From assembly GCA_002256205.1 (NCBI GenBank), contig NKIW01000006.1:209015-273014 (forward strand): DNA of 64,000 nt, written 5' to 3'. Made by a program: the position numbers and the translations under genes. The stretch's first letter is position 1. Each line of letters opens with the position of its first letter. The stretch comes from Rhizobiales bacterium PAR1 (GTDB lineage: Bacteria; Pseudomonadota; Alphaproteobacteria; Rhizobiales; Beijerinckiaceae). This document shows positions 27,118 to 34,870 of this stretch, piece after piece. The notes under the pieces were generated by a model that did not search any database, was not told the origin of the DNA, and was given only the letters and a program-made list of their open reading frames with translations.

Positions 27118-28251
27118 ATGGATTTCCGGACCACCGCAGTTGCTGCGGCGCTTTGCCTTGGCTTGTTTGCACAGGGTGCGACAGCCCAGACTTACAAGAT
27201 CGGCGCCTCGCTCGGCCTCACCGGCTATGCCGCGATCAATGATCGGGCGTGGCGCGACGGCATGCAGATCGCTGCCGATGTTATGAACGCCAAGGGCGGC
27301 ATTCTGGGCAAGAAGGTTGAACTCTTCGTCGAGGACAACCGTTCCGAGCCACAGGAAGCTGTGGTGGGCTATCGCAAGATGATGTCCAACGATGGCGTGC
27401 AGATTTTCGACTCGGGTTGCGTGTCCGCCGGCAACTTCGCTGCGGCGGGTGCCGTTGTCCGGGCCTCGATCCCGATGGTCTTGTGCTCGATCCTGCCGGC
27501 GCGCCCGGAAGAGCAGAAGTGGGCCTTCTCCACCCTGCCGCCGCCGCGCTTCGAGATCGAATCGCGCTTCCGCTACCTCAAGGAAAAGACCGATATCCGC
27601 AAGATCGGCATCCTCCATGATCCTTCGCCCTATGCGATGATGATGAAGGATCTCGCGACCAAGATTGCGCCGGACTTCGGGCTCGAGGTTGTCGCGACCG
27701 CCTCTTACAAGCAGGACGATTCGGACATGAGCGTCCAGGTTGGCCAGGTGAACTCGGCCGGCGGCGGTGCCATCGTGAAGATGGGCCAGGGCGGTTCGAC
27801 CGTGACCATCGCCAAGAACATCAAGCAGCTTGGCCTTGAAAAGATGCTGCTGCTCGCGAGCCTCGATGATGGCTCGGTGTTCAAGCAGGGCGGCGAAGTT
27901 CTCGGCGACCGCTTCCTGTTCGTTGCGACCAGTGTGCAGATCCCGGAGGCCATTCCGGCTGGTCCGGCGCGCGATGCGGCGGGCGTGTTCCTGAAGCTCT
28001 GGAACGAAAAATATCCGGGCCGCGACCCGAATGCCGGTGCGCGCGGCTGGGACTCGATGTCGATCATCGCCAAGGCGGCAGATGTGGGCAAGTCGCTCGA
28101 AGGTCCGGCGATGCGGGACGCGCTTGAGAAGGTCAGCGGCTTTCAGGGCGCGATCACGGTCTACAACTTCTCCCCCGAGCAGCATGTCGGCATCACGGCC
28201 AACCCCTTCACCATCGGCGTGGCGCGCGACGGCAAGCTCGTGGTGAAGTAA
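27118..28251 (+). CDS. Branched-chain-type ABC transporter, periplasmic substrate-binding protein
   Basis: A 377-residue periplasmic binding protein with a signal peptide (VAAALCLGLFAQGATAQ) and the Peripla_BP_6 fold (YKIGASLGLTGYAA, GGILGKKVELFVEDN). Family members bind branched-chain amino acids, amides or aromatic acids; the ligand here is unknown and, given the aldolase and hydrolase neighbours, is more likely a carboxylic or aromatic acid than leucine (inference). GGGAGGA precedes the ATG. First gene of a six-gene operon. Confidence 0.92.
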   Translation: MDFRTTAVAAALCLGLFAQGATAQTYKIGASLGLTGYAAINDRAWRDGMQIAADVMNAKGGILGKKVELFVEDNRSEPQEAVVGYRKMMSNDGVQIFDSGCVSAGNFAAAGAVVRASIPMVLCSILPARPEEQKWAFSTLPPPRFEIESRFRYLKEKTDIRKIGILHDPSPYAMMMKDLATKIAPDFGLEVVATASYKQDDSDMSVQVGQVNSAGGGAIVKMGQGGSTVTIAKNIKQLGLEKMLLLASLDDGSVFKQGGEVLGDRFLFVATSVQIPEAIPAGPARDAAGVFLKLWNEKYPGRDPNAGARGWDSMSIIAKAADVGKSLEGPAMRDALEKVSGFQGAITVYNFSPEQHVGITANPFTIGVARDGKLVVK

Positions 28252-28299
28252 GGCCCGGATCACTCCAAAGGCTCCGGTCAACACAGAAGGCTCCTCGCG

Positions 28300-29016
28300 A
28301 TGTCCGCTTCTGCACTTCTCGAGGTGCGTGATCTTTCGGCCCACTACGGGCGCGTTCACGCCCTTAAGCCGACCAGTCTCCTGGTCAACGAGGGTGAGAT
28401 CGTCACCATCCTCGGGCCAAATGGGGCGGGCAAGACGACGCTTCTGCGCGCGATGCTGCGCCTGACCCCTTCGACGGGTCAGGTGTTCTTCAAGGGCAAG
28501 GACATCACTGGGCTTTCCACCCACCGCAGGGCGGAAGAGGGCATCATTATGGTGCAGGAGGGGCGCGGCCTCTTCGGGCAGATGAGCGTGCGGGAAAATC
28601 TCACGCTCGGCGCCTACACCCAGCCCAGCGGCACAATGTCGATGGACGACCGGCTCGACAAGGTCTTCGCGCTGTTTCCGCGCCTGAAAGAGCGCATCAA
28701 TCAGATCGCCGGGTCACTTTCAGGCGGCGAGCAGCAAATGGTCGCCGTGGGGCGCGCGCTGATGGCCGAACCGAAGCTCCTTATCCTCGACGAGCCTTCC
28801 CTCGGGCTTGCGCCGCGGGTTGCGACCGAAATCATCGAGACACTCGGCGCATTGAACCGCAAGGGTCTCGGCATCCTGCTGGTCGAGCAGAAGGCGCCGC
28901 TGGCGCTCAAACTCGCCAAGCGCGTCTATGTGCTTTCCCTCGGCCGGATCGCGGCTGAACTCCCCGCCACGGATATCAAATCGCATCATGACCTCGCCCA
29001 GTATTACCTCCACTAG
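28300..29016 (+). CDS. Branched-chain-type ABC transporter ATP-binding protein (LivF-like)
   Basis: A 238-residue ATPase with Walker [10 protein letters not shown], signature LSGGEQQMVAVGRAL and Walker B LILDEPSLGLAP. The short form and ending (DIKSHHDLAQYYLH) are LivF-like. It pairs with the LivG-like ATPase encoded downstream. It starts 48 bases after the binding-protein gene, and its last 29 bases overlap the permease start. Confidence 0.93.
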   Translation: MSASALLEVRDLSAHYGRVHALKPTSLLVNEGEIVTILGPNGAGKTTLLRAMLRLTPSTGQVFFKGKDITGLSTHRRAEEGIIMVQEGRGLFGQMSVRENLTLGAYTQPSGTMSMDDRLDKVFALFPRLKERINQIAGSLSGGEQQMVAVGRALMAEPKLLILDEPSLGLAPRVATEIIETLGALNRKGLGILLVEQKAPLALKLAKRVYVLSLGRIAAELPATDIKSHHDLAQYYLH

Positions 29017-29965
29017 GTCGCTGCTGCGGACGCTGGCGCCGGTTGCCGTCGTGCTGACGGTGATGGGCATCGCGTTGATGTCGAGCGGCTATGTCGTCAC
29101 CGTGATTGGCTTTGCGGCGATTTACGGCATCTTCTGCACCGGGCTCAATTTCTTCATGGGCTACACCGGGCAGGCTTCCTTCGGCCAGAATGCCTTTGCC
29201 TGTCTCGGCGGCTATGGTTCCGCGATCCTCTGCGGTGGGCTCTACTGGGATCCTTTGCCCGCGTTTTTCGTCTCGATGGCGTTTTCCGGAATCGTTGCCG
29301 CGATTATTGGCTATCCCACGCTCAAGCTGCGCGGGCATTACCTCGCGATGGCGACCTTTGCGCTCGGGCTGATCACCTACGAGATTTCCATCGAGTGGGT
29401 GAGCCTCACGCAGGGCTACATGGGCTATTCCGGCATCCCGCCGCTCGGCGTCGGCAAGTTCGAACTTGTCAGCGAAAAGCACCAGCTCATTGCGCTTACC
29501 GTAATCCTGCTCGTTGGCATCTGGATTTCGACGCGTCTGAGGGATTCGCGTTTCGGGCGGGCTTTGCGGGCCATTGCTGGCAGTGAGCCGGCGGCGCAGG
29601 CCCTTGGTGTCAATGTCGCGCGCTACAAGCTTCTCGCCTTCGTGATCGCTGCGCTTTACGCTTCGGCCGCAGGTTCGCTCTTTGCGCATTTCATCGGCTT
29701 CATCTCGCCAGAAGTCTTCGGCGGCGCGATGGTCGTGCAGAGCTTCACAATGCTTTACCTCGGTGGCATCGGCACGACCTGGGGGCCAGCGATTGGCGCG
29801 CTGATCGTCTCGATGCTACCCGAGTTCCTGCGCGGCCTGAAGGAAATGCAGGATATCGCCTATGCGATCATCCTTGTCTCGATCCTGATTTTTGCACCGC
29901 GCGGCGTGTTTGCGCTGATCGGCGGCTGGTTCAGGCCCAAAGCCAAGGAAGGAGACGCGCCATGA
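28988..29965 (+). CDS. Branched-chain-type ABC transporter permease (LivM-like)
   Basis: A 325-residue inner-membrane permease with about nine hydrophobic segments and LivM features (GYTGQASFGQNAF, LKLRGHYLAMATFALG). ATG 28988 overlaps the end of the livF-like gene by 29 bases and has a weak ribosome site, so translation is probably coupled. The end overlaps the next ATPase start in ATGA. Confidence 0.92.
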   Translation: MTSPSITSTRSLLRTLAPVAVVLTVMGIALMSSGYVVTVIGFAAIYGIFCTGLNFFMGYTGQASFGQNAFACLGGYGSAILCGGLYWDPLPAFFVSMAFSGIVAAIIGYPTLKLRGHYLAMATFALGLITYEISIEWVSLTQGYMGYSGIPPLGVGKFELVSEKHQLIALTVILLVGIWISTRLRDSRFGRALRAIAGSEPAAQALGVNVARYKLLAFVIAALYASAAGSLFAHFIGFISPEVFGGAMVVQSFTMLYLGGIGTTWGPAIGALIVSMLPEFLRGLKEMQDIAYAIILVSILIFAPRGVFALIGGWFRPKAKEGDAP

Positions 29966-30768
29966 GTGCCTCTCCCACCATGAATGCTTCCGTTGCCAAA
30001 AGCCTGCTCTCGGTCAAGAACGTCACGATGAAATTCGGCGGCCTTGTCGCCAATGACGACATCTCGTTCGAGGTTGCCGAGGGCAGCATCCATGCCGTGA
30101 TCGGCCCGAATGGCGCGGGCAAGACGACGCTGTTCAACGTGATTTCCGGCTTTTTTCCGCCGACAAGTGGGGCGGTCGAGTTCGATAGCCAGCCGATTAC
30201 TGGCTTGCCGCAACATGCGATTGCGCAGGCTGGGCTGGTCCGGACCTATCAGCTTGTTCAGCTGTTCAAGGATCTGACGGTGGCGGAGAATGTCCGCGTC
30301 GGGTTTCACCGGGTGACCAAGGGTGGCATTGCCGCTGCGTTGTTCCGCCCCGGTTGGGCGAAGGCGCAGGAAGCGGATTTGACGCGCCGCACGGCGGAAC
30401 TGCTCAATTTCGTTGGCCTCACCGCGCAGGCGGAGATGAAGGCCGAGGTGCTGCCCTATGGCCAGCAACGTCTGCTGGAAGTCGCCCGTGCGCTGGCGGC
30501 GGAGCCCAAACTGCTGCTCCTGGATGAGCCGGCGGCAGGCCTCAATGTGCAGGAAACCGATCAACTCGCGGCGACCATCGAGAAGCTCAGCGCGCGCGGC
30601 GTGACCGTCCTGCTCGTCGAGCATGACATGAGCCTTGTGATGCGCGTCGCGCGGCGGATCTCGGTGATCGATTTCGGCCGGAAGATCGCCGAAGGCACGC
30701 CCGCGGAAATCAAGACCAATCCGGATGTGCTTGCGGCGTATCTCGGCGGCACGGAGACCGACGCATGA
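29962..30768 (+). CDS. Branched-chain-type ABC transporter ATP-binding protein (LivG-like)
   Basis: A 268-residue ATPase: Walker [25 protein letters not shown] in place of the canonical LSGGQ signature (a known variant in this family) and [12 protein letters not shown]. It starts within the ATGA overlap with the upstream permease and ends in another ATGA overlap with the next permease, so the transporter genes are tightly coupled. Confidence 0.93.
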   Translation: MSASPTMNASVAKSLLSVKNVTMKFGGLVANDDISFEVAEGSIHAVIGPNGAGKTTLFNVISGFFPPTSGAVEFDSQPITGLPQHAIAQAGLVRTYQLVQLFKDLTVAENVRVGFHRVTKGGIAAALFRPGWAKAQEADLTRRTAELLNFVGLTAQAEMKAEVLPYGQQRLLEVARALAAEPKLLLLDEPAAGLNVQETDQLAATIEKLSARGVTVLLVEHDMSLVMRVARRISVIDFGRKIAEGTPAEIKTNPDVLAAYLGGTETDA

Positions 30769-31655
30769 TTACTCTGACGCAACTCATCCAAAGCCTCGTC
30801 ACCGGCGTCGGCGTCGGTCTGATCTATGGCCTTGTCGGCATCGGCTTCTGCGTGATCTACAATGCCTCGGGCATCGTGAACTTCGCGCAGGGCGTCTTCG
30901 TGATGCTCGGCGGCATGATCTGCCACGCCATCCTCTCGAAATTCGGCATGCCGATGCTGCTCGCGGCGCTGCTCTCGATTCCCATCGTCGCGATTTCCGG
31001 CATTCTGATCGAGGTGCTGGTTGTCCGCCCGATGTGGAATCGGGGGGCGGCGCTGTTTGCGATCATCCTAGCAACGCTCGCGACGCAGATCATGATCGAG
31101 CGCATCACCATTCTGACGCTGGGCGACCAGCCGCGCAGCTTCCCCGAGTTCACGCTCGGCGGGCCGCTCAAGATCGGCGATATCGCGATCGGCTACCAGT
31201 ATTTCTGGATTATGGGGTGCGGTGCGCTGATGGTCGGGTTGCTCTGGCTGTTCTTCACCAGGACGACGATGGGCCGCGCGCTACGCGCTTGCTCTCAGAA
31301 CCGGGAATCAGCTGCGCTGCTCGGCATTCCGGTCAGCCGTATGCTCATGGTGTCCTTCGCGCTTTCGGCGGCGCTTGGTGCTGTGGCGGGCATTCTCGTC
31401 ACGCCGACGCAGTTCACCGCCTACAATGTTGGCACGCCCTTTGGCGTCAATGGCTTCATCGCGGCGATCATCGGCGGCTTTGGCAACGCGGCAGGTGCAC
31501 TGGCGGGCGGCATCCTGCTCGGGATCCTGCAGGCGCTGGCCATCGTGATTTTCGGCGCCGGTTTCAAGAATGTCGCCGCGCTGACCGTGCTGCTGCTTGT
31601 TCTCTTCATCTTCCCCTCGGGCATCTTCGCTGGCCTCAAGGGTAAATCGCATTAA
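30765..31655 (+). CDS. Branched-chain-type ABC transporter permease (LivH-like)
   Basis: A 296-residue inner-membrane permease with LivH features ([30 protein letters not shown] near the N-terminus and [20 protein letters not shown]). It completes an importer with one binding protein, two ATPases and two permeases. The bicupin gene follows after 17 bases. Confidence 0.92.
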   Translation: MITLTQLIQSLVTGVGVGLIYGLVGIGFCVIYNASGIVNFAQGVFVMLGGMICHAILSKFGMPMLLAALLSIPIVAISGILIEVLVVRPMWNRGAALFAIILATLATQIMIERITILTLGDQPRSFPEFTLGGPLKIGDIAIGYQYFWIMGCGALMVGLLWLFFTRTTMGRALRACSQNRESAALLGIPVSRMLMVSFALSAALGAVAGILVTPTQFTAYNVGTPFGVNGFIAAIIGGFGNAAGALAGGILLGILQALAIVIFGAGFKNVAALTVLLLVLFIFPSGIFAGLKGKSH

Positions 31656-31672
31656 AGACGGGAGTCTGCTCC

Positions 31673-32581
31673 ATGTACGATAAATCCGATCCGCGCTCCG
31701 CTCTCGCCAAGGCGGCACCGGCCGCGGCTCCGCATACGGTTTATTACCCGGCAGAATACGGCCTGTTCTACAAAGATCCGCCGCAGGAAGCCGGGCCGAA
31801 TGGCAAGACCTGGTATGCGCGCGGGCAGAACTTCATCATCGCCTATACCGAGGCGGCGCCGGGCGCGGTTTTCGAGCGCAAGGGGCAGCCGGATGAATAT
31901 GTCGCGATCATTCCCAACCCGGAGACGCCGGTTGTCGCGACTTCTGGTGCGCAGACCGAGACCACGGATGGCTACAGCCTGCTGATCCTGCCGCCGGGCG
32001 ACAGCCGCATCACGCTTGCCAAGGGCGGGGTGATCGTACGGCTCTTCTCGCCCAACACGGTGGATATCGCGGCGAAATGTTCCAATGCCGCTGCTTTCGC
32101 CGAGTGCCACATCACGGTAGCGCCGTTCAAGCCCTGGCCCGCGCCGAAGGATGGGTTCAAGATTCGGGCCTATACACTCGATGTACCCGATGAGCCGGGC
32201 CGCTTCGGCCGGATCTGGCGCTGCACGACGATGATGGTGAACTACCTCGCGCCGCAGATGGGGCCGCGCGATATCACCAAGCTCTCGCCGCATCATCACG
32301 ACGACTTTGAGCAGTGCTCGCTGGCGCTCGAAGGCTCGTTCATCCACCACCTGCGCTGGCCGTGGACCGTGAACATGAACCAGTGGCGCGAGGATGAGCA
32401 TGCCCATGTGCAGTCGCCATCGATCACCGTGATCCCTCCGCCGGCTATCCATACGACGCGCGGCATGGAGCCCGGTCTGAACCAGCTCGTCGATATCTTC
32501 GCGCCGCCGCGCCTCGATTTCTCGATGAAGCCGGGCTGGGTGCTCAATGCCGCCGATTACCCGATGCCGGATGGGGAATAG
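31673..32581 (+). CDS. Bicupin-like protein of unknown function
   Basis: A 302-residue protein without signal peptide or membrane segments. The C-terminal half has a cupin metal site: SPHHHDDFEQCSLALEG gives the histidines and Glu, and IPPPAIHTT gives the second-motif His. The N-terminal half (residues 40-150) looks like a degenerate cupin. It could be a non-haem dioxygenase or isomerase, or a ligand-binding protein; I cannot name a substrate. As the last gene of the importer operon, 17 bases after livH and with a GGGAG ribosome site, it probably acts on the imported compound or a breakdown product. Confidence 0.7.
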   Translation: MYDKSDPRSALAKAAPAAAPHTVYYPAEYGLFYKDPPQEAGPNGKTWYARGQNFIIAYTEAAPGAVFERKGQPDEYVAIIPNPETPVVATSGAQTETTDGYSLLILPPGDSRITLAKGGVIVRLFSPNTVDIAAKCSNAAAFAECHITVAPFKPWPAPKDGFKIRAYTLDVPDEPGRFGRIWRCTTMMVNYLAPQMGPRDITKLSPHHHDDFEQCSLALEGSFIHHLRWPWTVNMNQWREDEHAHVQSPSITVIPPPAIHTTRGMEPGLNQLVDIFAPPRLDFSMKPGWVLNAADYPMPDGE

Positions 32582-32613
32582 GGGCCAGCCGAGGGGAGCG
32601 TTCCCCCTCGCTG

Positions 32614-32961
32614 TTAGCTGATCCCCGGCGGGCAACGGCGCCAGATCTGCGGCTCTGTCTCGCCGATTTTCACCCGCACGCGGGTCTCCCCTTGCAGGAC
32701 CATATCCACGGCTGCACCAGCGTCCGGCTCGCCCGTGGGCATCCGAAATGCAAAGGCGTGGCGCGTGTAATTGCCCTGGGCCTTTGCCGCTCCGGAGAGG
32801 CTGTAGGCCGGCCCGTCGATGGAAATCCGGCGGCCTTTCTCCGAGCACCAGTCGCCATCAATGGAATCGGCGTGTGCCGCACCGGTGGCTGCGAGGAGAG
32901 CGATCAGCACCATCCCCGGCGGCAGGGCAGCTTTGAGTTTCGGCAGGTTTGACAGGGCCAT
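32614..32961 (-). CDS. Small secreted protein of unknown function
   Basis: A 115-residue protein with a clear signal peptide (LPPGMVLIALLAATGAAHA) and a mature part of about 80 residues that starts DSIDGDWCSEKGRR and ends with a second cysteine (IWRRCPPGIS), suggesting a disulfide. The DGDWC opening resembles several small periplasmic alphaproteobacterial families, but I cannot assign a named one. ATG 32961 follows GGAG by 7 bases. Confidence 0.65.
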   Translation of the reverse strand: MALSNLPKLKAALPPGMVLIALLAATGAAHADSIDGDWCSEKGRRISIDGPAYSLSGAAKAQGNYTRHAFAFRMPTGEPDAGAAVDMVLQGETRVRVKIGETEPQIWRRCPPGIS

Positions 32962-33074
32962 GACGCGCTCCAGTGCAAGGGCGGATCGGACATGGAGGAA
33001 GAAGAGCATAACCCTCGCTCTTTGGCGAGCCTTCTCCGCGCAGTCCGATGTTGCGCGCGTGCCAAGCCGCTGGC

Positions 33075-34142
33075 CTAGTTGATCATCTCGTCTTCGGCGC
33101 GGTTGCGCCCGATGACGATCTCCCCCTTGGCGGCAAGCTCCTTGGCCAGCAGAACGATCCGGTTCTGGTTTTCCTCGATTTCCTTGAGGCGCACTGGGCC
33201 GCGGCCCTGCATCAGATCCTCGAGGTTCTTGGCGGCGCGGTTCGACATCTGCGCGAGGAAGAAGCGCTTGATCTCGGCCGGCGCGCCCTTGAGTGCAACA
33301 GCCAGTTGATCGCGGTCTGAAAAGCGGATCAGCGTCTGGGTTGAGGCCGGATCGAGCTTGGCGAGATCCTCGAAGGTGAACATAAGCGAGCGGATCTTGT
33401 GCGCGGCCTCGCGATTGCGCTCTTCGAGAGCCACGAGGAAACCTGCCTCGGTCTGGCGGTCAAGCCCGTTGAAGATCTCGGCGATCATCTCGTAATTGTC
33501 GCGACGCGGGCCAGCGGTCAGGTTGGAGATGAATTCAGTCCGGAGCGTATCCTCGAGCTGGTTCAGGATTTCCTTCTGCACCGGCTCCATGTTGAGCATG
33601 CGGTTGACTGTCTCAATGGCGATTTCGCGCGGCAGCAGCGAGAGCGCGCGCGCAGCGGTATCCGACCGGAGGCGCGAGAGAACTACCGCGATGGTCTGCG
33701 GATATTCGCCCTTGAGATAGTTCGCGAGCATCTGCTCCTGAACATTGCCGAGCTTCTGCCAGACGTTGCGACCGGCAGGGCCACGGATCTCATCCATCAG
33801 GCCCGCGACCTTGTCCGCTGGCAGGATTTTTGAGAGCAAGGCTTCCGTGCGATCCATGTCGCCGGTCACCGAGCCGCCCTTGCTCATCAGTGCTAGGAAT
33901 TCCTCGACGACATCCTCGACGGCATCCGCCGTCACGCTTCCGAGGCGCGACATGGCGCGGCTGACGGTGCGTACTTCCTCGATTTCGAGGTCGTTCCAAA
34001 CGGCCGCGCCATAGCGCTCGCCCAGCACGAGGAGGATGATGGCTGCCTTTTCATTGCCCGAGAGATATCTGGCCGCAGATTCGCGCTTCGGCAGCGCGGC
34101 GACTTCCGATTGGCTCTCTGCTTTAGGCTCCAACGTTGCCAA
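33075..34142 (-). CDS. fliG: Flagellar motor switch protein FliG
   Basis: A 355-residue FliG, the cytoplasmic rotor protein that joins the MS ring, FliM and the stator. The middle domain carries GEYPQTIAVVLSRL (EHPQTIA in many homologues). The C-terminal domain with MFTFEDLAKLD and FFLAQMSNRAAKNLEDLMQGRGPVRLKEIE keeps the charged torque helix. No other flagellar gene is in the window, so this copy is either an orphan or the only fliG at a dispersed locus. The start appears to be TTG 34142, 6 bases after AGGAG; that site and the TTG form a 6-bp hairpin (see 34140-34154). Confidence 0.93.
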   Translation of the reverse strand: MATLEPKAESQSEVAALPKRESAARYLSGNEKAAIILLVLGERYGAAVWNDLEIEEVRTVSRAMSRLGSVTADAVEDVVEEFLALMSKGGSVTGDMDRTEALLSKILPADKVAGLMDEIRGPAGRNVWQKLGNVQEQMLANYLKGEYPQTIAVVLSRLRSDTAARALSLLPREIAIETVNRMLNMEPVQKEILNQLEDTLRTEFISNLTAGPRRDNYEMIAEIFNGLDRQTEAGFLVALEERNREAAHKIRSLMFTFEDLAKLDPASTQTLIRFSDRDQLAVALKGAPAEIKRFFLAQMSNRAAKNLEDLMQGRGPVRLKEIEENQNRIVLLAKELAAKGEIVIGRNRAEDEMIN

Positions 34143-34154
34143 GGATTCTCCTTG
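34140..34154 (-). promoter_or_regulatory. Hairpin enclosing the fliG ribosome site and start codon
   Basis: On the minus strand CAAGGA-GAA-TCCTTG forms a 6-bp stem with a three-base loop. Its 5' arm and loop contain AAGGAG (Shine-Dalgarno) and its 3' arm ends in the TTG start codon of fliG. If it folds in the mRNA, both initiation elements are paired. Translational control is inference. Confidence 0.5.
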
Positions 34155-34870
34155 ATGCCCTCAGGTGCGCCCGCCACTTGGTCGAGCTGTCCGCCGATCC
34201 TTCTGGAACGACGCAACGCAGATGTGCCCCGAGACTCTGGCACGAGAATGAAGCCAGTCAAAGGTCGATGTTTTTGATGTGATTCGTCAATCCCGATGTT
34301 CAACGCTGCACAATCAAAATGCTAGGTGTGACCAAAATCCGTCTATCGGGGGAGGACGCTCATTCCATTCGGCTTTCGGCAATGAAATATTGATTTGATC
34401 ATATGCCCTAGGTTTAGACATTATTATTCGAAATATCGCATTAATTTAAAATAAACACATATATACTTAGATTAATATGAATGCGCATTCAATTATATAT
34501 TTTATTTCGGCGGCCGAATAGGTTAAAATTTATCAATATGTCCTGCGACGCAGAGCGGTTTGGTGCGTAATTGTACGTGGCGCACCTCTGTCGGGCAGCT
34601 AATAGTTGCCTCTGCCTATCAGACCGCTTTGTCGGCCGCTGAGCCGCGATTCGTGCAGGGCATTCTTGCGGGAGTGCAAGGTGAAGCGATTTGACGAGGC
34701 GTGAAGCACGAGAGGCTTAGGGCTTTCAGCACGCTCTGCCCGCTTTGAGTCTCGGATGATTTGTCGAACGTTCAGCCATTTTTCCTCTAATAGCGAACGT
34801 TTGTTCGTCTTTACGAACGACATGAGTTGAGATATGGTTTGCACGATTTTTCAAGAGACAGGAGCGGTGC
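34143..34870. other. 728-base AT-rich intergenic region between divergent fliG and metZ
   Basis: The longest gene-free stretch in the window. Its centre is strongly AT-rich (10 of 60 bases are G or C at 34441-34500, and 17 of 60 at 34381-34440), unlike the GC-rich surroundings. It contains the 14-bp perfect palindrome TGAATGCGCATTCA (34478-34491), the palindrome TTCGGCGGCCGAA (34506-34518), a hairpin around GGTGCG/CGCACC (about 34562-34586) and a cluster of GAAC/GTTC half-sites near metZ. No convincing protein gene was seen; an 81-codon frame at 34599-34844 (minus) lacks recognisable features. The region must hold promoters for both divergent genes. Confidence 0.7.
34761..34818 (+). promoter_or_regulatory. 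Putative metZ promoter with clustered GAAC/GTTC half-sites
   Basis: TTGTCG (34761-34766) and TCTAAT (34786-34791), 19 bases apart, resemble a weak promoter. Around them lie GAACGTTC (34766-34773), GAAC-GTTT-GTTC (34795-34806) and GTTCGT-CTTT-ACGAAC (34803-34818), the last two sharing one half-site. Such clustering suggests a repressor operator controlling metZ. I looked for the SAM-II riboswitch common before metZ in this order and did not find its conserved core. Confidence 0.45.

Noticed and set aside
27103-28524. 473-codon minus-strand frame opposite the ABC binding-protein gene
   Set aside because: Antisense shadow; it would cover the promoter and operator region of the importer.
34599-34844. 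81-codon minus-strand frame in the fliG-metZ intergenic region
   Set aside because: No recognisable domain, no good ribosome site, and it overlaps the palindromic promoter region of metZ.
34550-34870. Possible SAM-II riboswitch upstream of metZ
   Set aside because: I looked for the conserved GATTTAA, GCAAGCGC and GCTAAAAAGG elements and did not find them; only unrelated hairpins are present. A covariance search would settle it.
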